NCBI GenBank assembly: GCA_030619215.1 | Contig: JAUXBV010000010.1 | Coordinates: 1 to 16,343, forward strand | Direction of reading: 5' to 3' | Length of the DNA: 16,343 bases | Source of the DNA: Fibrobacterota bacterium | GTDB lineage: Bacteria > Fibrobacterota > Chitinivibrionia > Chitinivibrionales > JANQEN01 | Shown: one piece after another, positions 7,041 to 13,056 of the stretch | How positions within the stretch are numbered: position 1 is the stretch's first letter | Layout of the letters: each line of letters begins with the position of its first letter | The notes under the pieces: model-generated | Seen by the model: the letters and a program-made list of their open reading frames with translations, nothing else | What the model was told of the DNA's origin: nothing | The model's database searches: none | Program-made: the position numbers and the translations under genes

Positions 7041-7400
7041 ATGATAATTGCTATTACCTCTGAAGGTGCTACAACCGATAGCAATGTGGATCCAAGGTTT
7101 GGGCGGGCAAAATTTTTTCTTGTTTATAATGATGAAAACGGCAAGTGGGAAAGTGTCGATAATAAACAGAATTTTCAAGCCGCCCAGGGCGCAGGCATCC
7201 AGGCTGCTACCACAATTGCAAATAAAAATTGCAATGTCTTAATAACCGGTCACTGCGGGCCGAAAGCATTCAGAACTCTTTCAGCCGCCGGTGTCGAGAT
7301 TTGTTTGTGTGATTCCGGAACTGTTCAGGAAGCATTGGGAAAATATAAAAGAGGTGAATTGACAAAAACCGGTAATGCGGATGTCGAAGGACACTGGTAG
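7041..7400 (+). CDS. NifX/NifB-C-type dinitrogenase cofactor-binding fold protein
   Basis: 119 residues forming one COG1433 domain (ribonuclease H-like NifX/NifY fold). The N-terminus MIIAITSEG...VDPRFGRAKFF and the ITGHCGPKAF motif are typical. Family members bind FeMo-co, its precursors or related metal-sulfur clusters without catalysing a reaction themselves. C84-ish in HCGP, C93-ish and C95-ish (ICLCDS) are possible thiol ligands, and the protein ends in GHW. It is the first gene after the putative sigma54 promoter and has a strong Shine-Dalgarno (AAAGGAGATG, about 7028-7037). No nif structural genes are in the window, so a FeMo-co role is unlikely; an ORP-type or Fe-S role fits the neighbours better. 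Confidence 0.92.
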   Translation: MIIAITSEGATTDSNVDPRFGRAKFFLVYNDENGKWESVDNKQNFQAAQGAGIQAATTIANKNCNVLITGHCGPKAFRTLSAAGVEICLCDSGTVQEALGKYKRGELTKTGNADVEGHW

Positions 7401-7407
7401 GGGAATT

Positions 7408-7449
7408 TAAGATTTTAGATTTATGATTTTAGATTTAAGATTTTGGGTT
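7408..7449 (+). repeat. Three tandem copies of a 14-bp AT-rich unit
   Basis: TAAGATTTTAGATT (7408-7421), TATGATTTTAGATT (7422-7435) and TAAGATTTTGGGTT (7436-7449) are head-to-tail, with one mismatch in the second and two in the third. They fill part of the spacer between the first two NifX-type genes. Probably a simple-sequence repeat; a regulatory role is possible but unsupported. Confidence 0.75.
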
Positions 7450-7498
7450 GCACACTATTAATTACTTTTTAGTTTACTTATTAGAAAGGATGTGACAT

Positions 7499-7837
7499 AT
7501 GAAAATCGCTATACCTGTTGTAGAAGGAAAGCTGGCAATGCATTTTGGGCACTCTCAGAGTTTCTCACTTATTGAAATTGATGAAGCCACAAAGGCTGTT
7601 ACAGGATCAACAAGCATTATTCCCCCTGCACATGAGCCGGGTGTCTTGCCAAAGTGGCTCCATGAACAGGGTGCTGTTGTTATTATAACCGGTGGAATGG
7701 GAATGCGCGCACAGCAGCTTTTTCAGGAATATGGTATTAAGGTAGTAGTGGGAGCTACTGTTGAAACCCCTGAAAAAGTAGCGGAATTGTGGATTAAGGG
7801 GCAGCTTGTAACAGGTGGTAATATCTGCGACCACTAG
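7499..7837 (+). CDS. Orange-protein (ORP)-like NifX-fold protein
   Basis: 112 residues, a NifX-fold protein of the ORP-like branch. HFGHSQSF (15-22), PPAHEPGVLPKWL, IITGGMGMRAQQLF and the C-terminal GGNICDH are the signature of the anaerobe-specific family related to D. gigas orange protein and D. vulgaris ORP. The D. gigas protein carries a Mo-Cu-sulfide cluster. Only one cysteine (C110) is present, and H15, H18 and H112 are other possible ligands. The Shine-Dalgarno AAAGGATG precedes the ATG well. In Desulfovibrio the ORP gene lies beside Mrp, ferredoxin-MinD and sigma54-activator genes, as here. The family is clear; the bound metal is unknown. Confidence 0.92.
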   Translation: MKIAIPVVEGKLAMHFGHSQSFSLIEIDEATKAVTGSTSIIPPAHEPGVLPKWLHEQGAVVIITGGMGMRAQQLFQEYGIKVVVGATVETPEKVAELWIKGQLVTGGNICDH

Positions 7838-7894
7838 TAAATTTTTGCTTCGCAATTTAAGCGGAAAAAAATGATCTGTGTAAGGAAGTAAATA

Positions 7895-8626
7895 ATGAAG
7901 GTAACAGTACTTTTTGATGAAGAATCTCTTACCCCTGATCTTAAAACCGGCTTTGGATTATCATTACTCATAAATGAAACCGTTATTTTTGATGCCGGTT
8001 CAGACGGTGATATTCTTATAAACAATATTCGGAATTTAAAAATTGACACAGAAAAAATTTGCGCTGTCGTTCTTTCTCATGATCACTGGGATCATACAGG
8101 CGGGTTGGATAGCTTATTGTCTATTCTGAAAAAACCGACAATTTATCTATGTCAGGGTTTCGGGCATAAGTATGATCATTGTAAACCAAAAATAAAACGG
8201 CTGTGTGTTACTAACAGTACGCCTGTAAAAATTACCGATGATATTTACACCACCGGAGAGATATATGGAACATACAAAAATATTCCCATATCAGAACAAT
8301 CTCTTTTTATTGTGCGTCCTGATAGTACTGTTGCTTTAATATGCGGCTGTGCACATTACGGAATAGCTGAAAGCCTTGAATTGCTCCTAAAAAAGATTGG
8401 CGATTACCTGGGGCGGCACATCTCTGTTAATTGTTTAATAGGCGGGTTTCATTTACAGCATGAGTCAGATACCTATCTTCGGTATGTTTTGGAAAAGTTT
8501 CTTTACTTTGGAATAAAAAAGATTGTACCCCTCCATTGCTCAGGGAGCAATGCAAAGAGAATCTTTCATGACACGTTTTCAGTCGGATTTCATGATTTAA
8601 AAGTAGGAAGTACGCTCGAATTATGA
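7895..8626 (+). CDS. Metallo-beta-lactamase-fold hydrolase (COG1237-like)
   Basis: 243 residues. The metal-binding motif HDHWDH is complete at residues 62-67, with further ligands H154 (CGCAHYGI), probably H186 (GGFHL) and H214 (PLHCSGSN). This pattern fits the COG1237 branch, annotated after the archaeal dihydropterin ribofuranosylaminobenzene phosphate synthase; that name should not be transferred as a function. Members are found next to NifX/ORP-type genes in anaerobes. C150 and C152 flank H154, and C215 follows H214, which could make the site thiol-rich. The stop codon overlaps the next start (ATGA at 8623-8626), so it is translationally coupled to the third NifX-type gene. AAGGAAG before the ATG is a good Shine-Dalgarno. 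Confidence 0.88.
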   Translation: MKVTVLFDEESLTPDLKTGFGLSLLINETVIFDAGSDGDILINNIRNLKIDTEKICAVVLSHDHWDHTGGLDSLLSILKKPTIYLCQGFGHKYDHCKPKIKRLCVTNSTPVKITDDIYTTGEIYGTYKNIPISEQSLFIVRPDSTVALICGCAHYGIAESLELLLKKIGDYLGRHISVNCLIGGFHLQHESDTYLRYVLEKFLYFGIKKIVPLHCSGSNAKRIFHDTFSVGFHDLKVGSTLEL

Positions 8627-9024
8627 AAATAGCTGTTTCAGAATACAAAGATAACGTTGCAACAGCATTCGATTTTGCGAATGAGGTAATCGTGTTTACT
8701 TGTGAAAAAAGGAAAGTAATAAACAGGCAGTCACATAAGATAGATGATCAATTTATTCCATTGCGTGGTATGAAACTTAAAAATCTTGGAATTGATACAT
8801 TGATTTGCGGAGCAATATCAAACCCTTCTGCTTTTATGCTTCATCATCATAGTATAGAAGTTATAAGTGGAATAACAGGTAATGTTGAAACTGTCCTACA
8901 GGAATTTTTAAGCGGTAATATTAATTCACCACAGTATTGGTTGCCGGGATTTGCAGGAAAGGGATGCGCCCGAATGCAAAGCAGGAGACAAAGGAGGGGT
9001 TGTAAAAAAGGCAAAAAAAATTAA
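8623..9024 (+). CDS. Third NifX/NifB-C-type protein, with basic C-terminal tail
   Basis: 133 residues. MKIAVSEYKDNVATAFDFA at the start and the LICGAISNPSAF and SGITGNVETVLQEFLSG regions show a NifX-type fold of a more divergent branch. Residues from about 107 onward (PGFAGKGCARMQSRRQRR, then KKGKKN) form a glycine- and arginine/lysine-rich tail, common in this branch. Candidate thiols are C27-ish (FTCEK), C63-ish (LICGA), and two in the tail. It overlaps the MBL gene by four bases, pointing to coupled production and perhaps a complex. A cofactor-carrier role is inferred from the family. Confidence 0.85.
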   Translation: MKIAVSEYKDNVATAFDFANEVIVFTCEKRKVINRQSHKIDDQFIPLRGMKLKNLGIDTLICGAISNPSAFMLHHHSIEVISGITGNVETVLQEFLSGNINSPQYWLPGFAGKGCARMQSRRQRRGCKKGKKN

Positions 9025-9076
9025 AAAGGAATAAAAATTTTATTTATAAAGAGAATTTTAACAAAGGAGAAACTAT

Positions 9077-9304
9077 ATGCCAAGAGGTAACGGAACCGGA
9101 CCCACTGGACAAGGGCCGGGAACAGGAAAAGGAATGGGAGCCGGTTACGACCAACGGGGAGGTCGCATGGGAGGCCCCGCTGCTGCCGGCCCCGGAGGAA
9201 ATTGTATTTGTCCGAAATGTAAATATACCGTTGTGCACCTGCCGGGACAGCCGTGTAATCAAAAAATGTGCCCCAGGTGCGGGATAGCAATGACAAGAGA
9301 ATGA
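9077..9304 (+). CDS. Small Gly/Pro-rich protein with C-terminal zinc-ribbon-like CxxC pairs (DUF5320-like start)
   Basis: 75 residues. The N-terminus (MPRGNGTGPTGQGPGTGKG) is the 'GTGP' start of DUF5320-like proteins that accompany NifX/ORP genes in anaerobes. The C-terminal half holds C45-x2-C48 and C65-x2-C68, with C43 and C60 nearby, resembling a rubredoxin- or zinc-ribbon-type metal knuckle. The function is unknown. The Shine-Dalgarno AAAGGAGAAA is strong. It closes the first block of the operon, and the palindrome-rich spacer follows. A sister GTGP protein is at 11370. Confidence 0.85.
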   Translation: MPRGNGTGPTGQGPGTGKGMGAGYDQRGGRMGGPAAAGPGGNCICPKCKYTVVHLPGQPCNQKMCPRCGIAMTRE

Positions 9305-9333
9305 CAACAAATCTGAAAGAAGGAGATCGGTAT

Positions 9334-9366
9334 ATGGTTTCAGAAACGAGTGACACAACATTATAA
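9334..9366 (+). CDS. Possible 10-codon mini-ORF (leader peptide or gene remnant)
   Basis: ATG 9334 lies 8 bases after AAGGAG (9319-9325 region) and reads MVSETSDTTL before TAA at 9364-9366. A strong ribosome site in front of so short a frame, with a long hairpin (9373-9422) just after, suggests either a leader-peptide attenuator or the surviving start of a gene disrupted by later insertions. Confidence 0.25.
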   Translation: MVSETSDTTL

Positions 9367-9372
9367 TTTAGA

Positions 9373-9422
9373 TTCTATGTCTGAATTATCTACTTTTTTT
9401 CGTAGATAAATCAGACCTAGAG
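9373..9422 (+). other. Long stem-loop (21-position stem, T-rich loop)
   Basis: Bases 9373-9393 pair with 9402-9422 at 19 of 21 positions (one G-U), around the loop TTTTTTTC (9394-9401). The T-run is in the loop rather than after the stem, so it is not a standard terminator. A second small hairpin, CCAGC-TCT-GCTGG, follows at 9431-9443. Confidence 0.7.
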
Positions 9423-9493
9423 AATCTTATCCAGCTCTGCTGGGTTAGTATAACGAATGTTTTATTGCAATTTCTTCATACTGACTTAAACGA

Positions 9494-9515
9494 GTTATCC
9501 TAAGTATAGGATAAC
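9494..9515. promoter_or_regulatory. Perfect inverted repeat GTTATCCTA-AGTA-TAGGATAAC
   Basis: A 9-bp perfect stem with a 4-base centre, abutting and slightly overlapping the start of the second 61-bp repeat. The size and symmetry fit an operator for a dimeric repressor, or the outer part of a hairpin in RNA. No second copy is seen in the window. Confidence 0.4.
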
Positions 9516-9571
9516 ATAATGTAAGAGCGGATAGGCCATTGCCATGTCATACCGCTCAACATACTGTTATA
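9511..9571 (-). repeat. 61-bp palindromic dispersed repeat, copy 2 (inverted relative to copy 1)
   Basis: Reverse complement of 4068-4128 with two differences. Flanking sequences of the copies are unrelated, which marks 61 bp as the unit length. With copy 1 it brackets the activator, MFS and first NifX block as inverted repeats 5.4 kb apart. Confidence 0.8.
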
Positions 9572-9625
9572 TTATTTGATCATGAATTTATAAATTAACA
9601 GGTATAAATCAGGAGGGATTACCTA

Positions 9626-9817
9626 ATGCCGATTTATGAATACAAGTGTCCGGACTGCGGCGCCGATTTTGAGGAAATCGTATCTGTAAATGCACAGAAA
9701 AACCCGCCGTGCCCGTCATGCCGTTCAGAAAAAACGGAAAAGAAGATGTCGGCTTTCTGCAGTATTGGCAATGCAGGGAAAGGCGGAACATCATGTGGTA
9801 GTTCGGTTTCTGCGTGA
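9626..9817 (+). CDS. FmdB-family zinc-ribbon protein
   Basis: 63 residues. MPIYEYKCPDCG with C8-x2-C11 and C29-x2-C32 is the FmdB zinc ribbon; the C-terminus is a Gly/Ser tail with two more cysteines, C45-ish and C57-ish. FmdB was named as a possible regulator of formamidase genes; most members have no known role and often sit with metalloenzyme genes. A very good AGGAGG Shine-Dalgarno precedes the ATG. It is the first gene after the palindrome-rich spacer and probably begins the second operon block. Confidence 0.92.
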   Translation: MPIYEYKCPDCGADFEEIVSVNAQKNPPCPSCRSEKTEKKMSAFCSIGNAGKGGTSCGSSVSA

Positions 9818-9832
9818 CCCACATGAAAATAT

Positions 9833-9849
9833 GGGGCCGGTCTGGCCCC
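9833..9849 (+). other. GC-rich hairpin between fmdB-like and Mrp genes
   Basis: GGGGCC (9833-9838) and GGCCCC (9844-9849) enclose GGTCT. There is no U-tract, so an RNA-processing or stability hairpin is more likely than a terminator; genes on both sides look co-transcribed. Confidence 0.45.
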
Positions 9850-9934
9850 TATGTAAGGATGGTTGAAAAGAAAGATAATACGGACAATATACTATGGTAA
9901 TAAATATTTGGTAACTTTTAATACAGGAGGAAAC

Positions 9935-10837
9935 ATGCAGGCTCCGGAAGCATTAGGTAGAGAAGCGCAACGAAAAATGCAGGATCAGGAGATTGACAAT
10001 TCACTGGCAAGAATTCAACATAAACTCCTCATAATGAGCGGAAAGGGTGGCGTCGGTAAAAGTTGTATTTCAGTGAGCTTTGCCGTGGGGCTATCGAAAC
10101 TGGGGTATAAGGTTGGCCTGATGGATGTAGATTTGCATGGGCCAAGCATACCGCAGATGCTAGGACTCCCGAATATACATGAGCTGGATAAGGCACAAGC
10201 GCTTAAAAAACCACAGGGGACGATTTCCTTCGCAAATAACAAGATTGTTCCGGCTCGTTATTCAAAAAATCTGTCGGTTGTTTCAATTGAGTGCATATTA
10301 GAAAACATTGATTCAGCGGTTATTTGGAGAGGGCCCTTAAAAATTACCGCGATTCGCCAGTTTATTGCAGATGTACAATGGGACGACCTTGATTATCTTA
10401 TAATAGACTCTCCGCCAGGCACCGGAGATGAGCCGTTAACGGTAGCACAGACGATAAAGGATGCCAAAGCAGTAATTATTACGACGCCTCAAGCTGTTTC
10501 CCTGAGAGATGTGCGGAAGTCAATCAACTTCTGCAAGGATGTGAACATGCAGGTTGTGGGATTAATTGAAAATATGAGCGGATTTGTGTGCCCCGGGTGC
10601 GGCAAACGAATCGACCTCTTCAAAACGGGTGGCGGGGAAAAGACAGCCCGGGAGATGAACATCCCTTTCCTGGGAAAGATTCCGATTATCCCTGAGGTAG
10701 TTGAAGCGTGTGATATTGGAGTCCCTGCGATTGACATGTCAAACACCATGGGGGAGGCGTTCGACCATATTCTGGAGGCAATAACAGGGAAAAAACATGA
10801 TAATAAATATGAAAAAGATGCAGTAAAAGAAGCTTAA
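9935..10837 (+). CDS. Mrp/NBP35 (ApbC-type) Fe-S carrier ATPase
   Basis: 300 residues. A deviant Walker A P-loop, GKGGVGKS (36-43), the switch region MDVDLHGPSIP, and DSPPGTGDEP define Mrp/NBP35. The C-terminal half carries the CxxC (C219, C222 in CPGCGKR) through which Mrp dimers hold a bridging 4Fe-4S cluster. Such proteins bind and transfer Fe-S clusters in the cytoplasm. In D. vulgaris an Mrp protein of the ORP locus works with ORP. I start at ATG 9935 because AGGAGG (9925-9930) lies just upstream; an in-frame TTG at 9863 would add 24 poorly conserved-looking residues and lacks a ribosome site. The scaffold gene follows 48 bases downstream, matching a carrier-scaffold partnership. Confidence 0.95.
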   Translation: MQAPEALGREAQRKMQDQEIDNSLARIQHKLLIMSGKGGVGKSCISVSFAVGLSKLGYKVGLMDVDLHGPSIPQMLGLPNIHELDKAQALKKPQGTISFANNKIVPARYSKNLSVVSIECILENIDSAVIWRGPLKITAIRQFIADVQWDDLDYLIIDSPPGTGDEPLTVAQTIKDAKAVIITTPQAVSLRDVRKSINFCKDVNMQVVGLIENMSGFVCPGCGKRIDLFKTGGGEKTAREMNIPFLGKIPIIPEVVEACDIGVPAIDMSNTMGEAFDHILEAITGKKHDNKYEKDAVKEA

Positions 10838-10885
10838 TAAAAAAAGTACTACCTCTTTGGATAAAGTGGTTATCAGGGAAGAAAA

Positions 10886-11323
10886 ATGGACAAGGATCTC
10901 GAGAAACTGGCTGCCGAATTACAGAAGGCCATAGATGAAGACGCAAAAAATACCTATTCAAAGGAAGTATTGGAATATTCTTCACATCCGATAAATTTAG
11001 GAAGGATGAACGATCCGGATGGCTCTGCATCTATCAAAGGGCTTTGCGGGGATACCATGGAAATATATCTGGTTATAACAAATGAGATAATCACGGATGC
11101 CCGTTTTTACACGGACGGGTGTGGCGTTACCTTAGCATGCGGCTCAGTTGCGACAAAATCAGTAAAAGGTAAAAGTATTGATGATGTATTACGTATTTCT
11201 CCCGCTGACATTATCGATGAATTAAAGGAGCTGCCCGAAGAAAATTTACACTGCGCTATCCTTTCGGTGAATACTCTTCATAAAGCATTGGCAGATTATT
11301 TGTTAAGAAAGCAAATGTATTGA
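10886..11323 (+). CDS. U-type (IscU/NifU-N-like) iron-sulfur scaffold
   Basis: 145 residues of one IscU-like domain. The three ligand cysteines and the neighbouring histidine are present: C54 in GLCGDTM with D56, C79 in TDGCGVT, and H122-C123 near the end; C85 is extra. YSSHPINLGRM is the usual start motif (YxxxPxNxG). The variant CGDTM in place of CGD(V/A)M, and the absence of an IscS partner nearby, mark the divergent scaffold type found in anaerobe clusters. It would assemble Fe-S (or heterometal) clusters and pass them to Mrp, encoded just upstream. The start at 10886 has GGGAAG upstream. The scaffold assignment is strong; the cluster type is inferred. Confidence 0.93.
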   Translation: MDKDLEKLAAELQKAIDEDAKNTYSKEVLEYSSHPINLGRMNDPDGSASIKGLCGDTMEIYLVITNEIITDARFYTDGCGVTLACGSVATKSVKGKSIDDVLRISPADIIDELKELPEENLHCAILSVNTLHKALADYLLRKQMY

Positions 11324-11369
11324 AAATAAACACGGTTAATTTGACCATAAATGAATAGAGGTGATCAGT

Positions 11370-11681
11370 ATGCCAAACAGAGACGGGACAGGCCCTTGTG
11401 GAATGGGGCCGGCTTCAGGCAGAGGTGGTGGAAGGTGGAGCAGGTTCAACCTTTTTGTCAGGCCCGGCGGGAGAAGGATAACTGCGCTCGCGGCCATTGT
11501 ACCTTTGGCCGGAGCTCTAATCAAGGATATAACTAATCCGAATGGAATAGTAAGGTATGTAATGAAAAAATTATTAGGCCAAAGGAAAACTCCGGATAGA
11601 AATAAAGCAATTAACGCGAGCTATACGGTCATCAGTGAAGAGGGCGCAGATCAGGAAAAGGGAAGACCCGAACAAAAATAA
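11370..11681 (+). CDS. Small 'GTGP'-start protein with one membrane helix (DUF5320-like start)
   Basis: 103 residues. MPNRDGTGPCGMGPASGRG mirrors the N-terminus of the protein at 9077, but the rest differs: a basic stretch, then a hydrophobic segment at about residues 33-50 (ITALAAIVPLAGALI) likely to span or touch the membrane, then a charged C-terminus. It has one cysteine (C11-ish) and no zinc ribbon. The function is unknown; it could tether the cluster to the membrane. I use ATG 11370 rather than GTG 11361 because GTG lies inside the Shine-Dalgarno (GAGGTGA). Confidence 0.75.
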   Translation: MPNRDGTGPCGMGPASGRGGGRWSRFNLFVRPGGRRITALAAIVPLAGALIKDITNPNGIVRYVMKKLLGQRKTPDRNKAINASYTVISEEGADQEKGRPEQK

Positions 11682-11687
11682 TATACG

Positions 11688-12194
11688 ATGGATATTGAAA
11701 GGCATTTTTTCCTTATGGGCAAAGATATTATTTGCAGGCCAATCGGAATAATTCACAGCGAACACAGAAACCCGGGCAAAACCCCGATTCAACCTGTTTT
11801 TGCGGATGGGTGCACCGGGCGGGCGGAAATTTTTCATAACTACGAAAAAGGGCTGCAGGATATTGAAGGATTTTCCCATATACTGATTCTTTATTACTTT
11901 CATAAAGCAACTACTCAAAAGTTATTGGTTAAGCCCTTTTTGGAAAATGTTGAGCACGGTGTATTCGCGACATGTGCGCCCGGCCGCCCTAATCATATCG
12001 GTGTAAGTGTTCTACGATTAGTAAAAAGGGAAGATAACATGCTGTTTTTGGATAATATTGACATTTTGGATGGAACCCCCATCCTTGATATAAAGCCCCA
12101 TGTTTCACGCTTTAACAAAAGGGAAAGTGTTCGAAGCGGCTGGCAGGAAAAAATAGATGATCAGACTGCCTATAAACTCGGTAGAAGAATGTAG
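11688..12194 (+). CDS. TrmO/TsaA-family protein (soluble, divergent motif)
   Basis: 168 residues of the TrmO fold (SAM-dependent N6-methylation of t6A37 in tRNA). PIGIIHSEH at the start, the GVFAT motif, and ILDIKPHVSRFN near the end are conserved. The strongly conserved stretch that normally reads ATRxPxRPNPIG is here ATCAPGRPNHIG (94-105): C96 replaces the Arg and H103 replaces the second Pro. These sites are near the SAM pocket in the family, so activity may be altered and the new Cys/His pair could even bind metal. It starts 6 bases after the upstream gene, so it is part of the operon; ATG 11715 is an alternative start. The other copy in the window, at 3386, keeps the standard motif but is membrane-anchored. 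Confidence 0.85.
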   Translation: MDIERHFFLMGKDIICRPIGIIHSEHRNPGKTPIQPVFADGCTGRAEIFHNYEKGLQDIEGFSHILILYYFHKATTQKLLVKPFLENVEHGVFATCAPGRPNHIGVSVLRLVKREDNMLFLDNIDILDGTPILDIKPHVSRFNKRESVRSGWQEKIDDQTAYKLGRRM

Positions 12195-12215
12195 ATAGCA
12201 GAAAGAGGCATTTTA

Positions 12216-13055
12216 ATGCAATTAGCAATAGCAAGCGGTAAGGGGGGCACGGGAAAGACAACGGTTGCCCTGAATCTTGCCTATATAGCATCTCAACAGG
12301 GGAAAGCTGTGCAATATCTTGATTGTGATGTAGAGGAGCCGAATGGGCACCTTTTTCTCAACCCGGAAATTGAAGAGACGCGAAGTGTCGGAATGCCGGT
12401 GCCGGAAGTTGATGAATCAAAGTGCACGGGATGCGGACTGTGCAGAGAGATATGCCAGTATAATGCAATTACCTGCTTTAATAAAATGGTGCTTGTTTTC
12501 CCCGAGCTGTGTCATGGCTGCGGCGGGTGTACCCTTGTGTGCCCTGAAAATGCGATTACCGAAAAAAGCAGGAGCGTCGGTATAGTTGAGAAAGGAAAAT
12601 CAGGGAACATACAATTCGTGCATGGGAAGCTTCGCATCGGTGAAGCGATGAGCCCGCCCCTTATCCGGGAGGTAAAAAAGGAGGTCAATCCGGATATAAT
12701 AAACATCATTGACGTTCCTCCGGGCACATCATGTCCTGTAATTACCGCTATTCAGGGATCCGATTCTGTATTACTGGTAACTGAGCCTACACCTTTTGGT
12801 TTAAACGACCTTGAGCTGGCAGTTGACATGGTAAAAGAACTCGGTTTGTTATACGGAGTTGTCGTTAACCGGCATGAAAATAATAATGAGAGCGCAAGAG
12901 AGTTTTGTAAAAAGAATAATATCTCAATCCTTGCAGAGATACCTGATGATCGTCGTGTGGCAGAAGCGTACTCAATAGGCAAGCTTGCTGCTGAGACTAT
13001 TCCGGGATATGACAAATATTTCTATGATCTCTGGAAAAAGATAAGGATTATATAG
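12216..13055 (+). CDS. MinD-superfamily P-loop ATPase with inserted 2x[4Fe-4S] ferredoxin domain (first of pair)
   Basis: 279 residues (COG1149). Deviant Walker A SGKGGTGKTT is at 7-16, then a ferredoxin insert with two CxxCxxCxxxC motifs (C70, C73, C76, C80 and C99, C102, C105, C109), then the rest of the MinD fold with IIDVPPGTSCPV and a VVNRHENN stretch. Such ATPases occur as adjacent pairs in ORP loci and in many anaerobes; in D. vulgaris they belong to the ORP complex. They probably couple ATP hydrolysis to cluster transfer or electron transfer within a heterodimer. The second copy follows after a single base. There is no membrane helix; cytoplasmic, or membrane-associated as MinD is. 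Confidence 0.95.
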   Translation: MQLAIASGKGGTGKTTVALNLAYIASQQGKAVQYLDCDVEEPNGHLFLNPEIEETRSVGMPVPEVDESKCTGCGLCREICQYNAITCFNKMVLVFPELCHGCGGCTLVCPENAITEKSRSVGIVEKGKSGNIQFVHGKLRIGEAMSPPLIREVKKEVNPDIINIIDVPPGTSCPVITAIQGSDSVLLVTEPTPFGLNDLELAVDMVKELGLLYGVVVNRHENNNESAREFCKKNNISILAEIPDDRRVAEAYSIGKLAAETIPGYDKYFYDLWKKIRII

Positions 13056-13056
13056 T

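Larger units (their letters stand above)
9305..9625. other. 321-bp non-coding spacer dense in palindromes
   Basis: No convincing gene is present. In order it holds: a 10-codon ORF with a good Shine-Dalgarno (9334-9366), a long stem-loop (9373-9422), a short GC hairpin (9431-9443), a lone ATTGCAAT (9464-9471), a perfect 9-bp stem palindrome (9494-9515), the second 61-bp repeat (9511-9571) with a sigma54-like GG-N10-GC inside it, and the Shine-Dalgarno of the next gene. It may be a regulated operon junction, a small RNA locus, or a landing site for palindromic elements. Confidence 0.6.

Noticed and set aside
7408..7449. 14-bp tandem units as a CRISPR array
   Set aside because: No spacers, units too short and directly adjacent, no cas genes in the window.
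9863..9934. TTG start at 9863 for the Mrp ATPase, adding 24 residues
   Set aside because: No ribosome site there, while AGGAGG sits 4 bases before ATG 9935.
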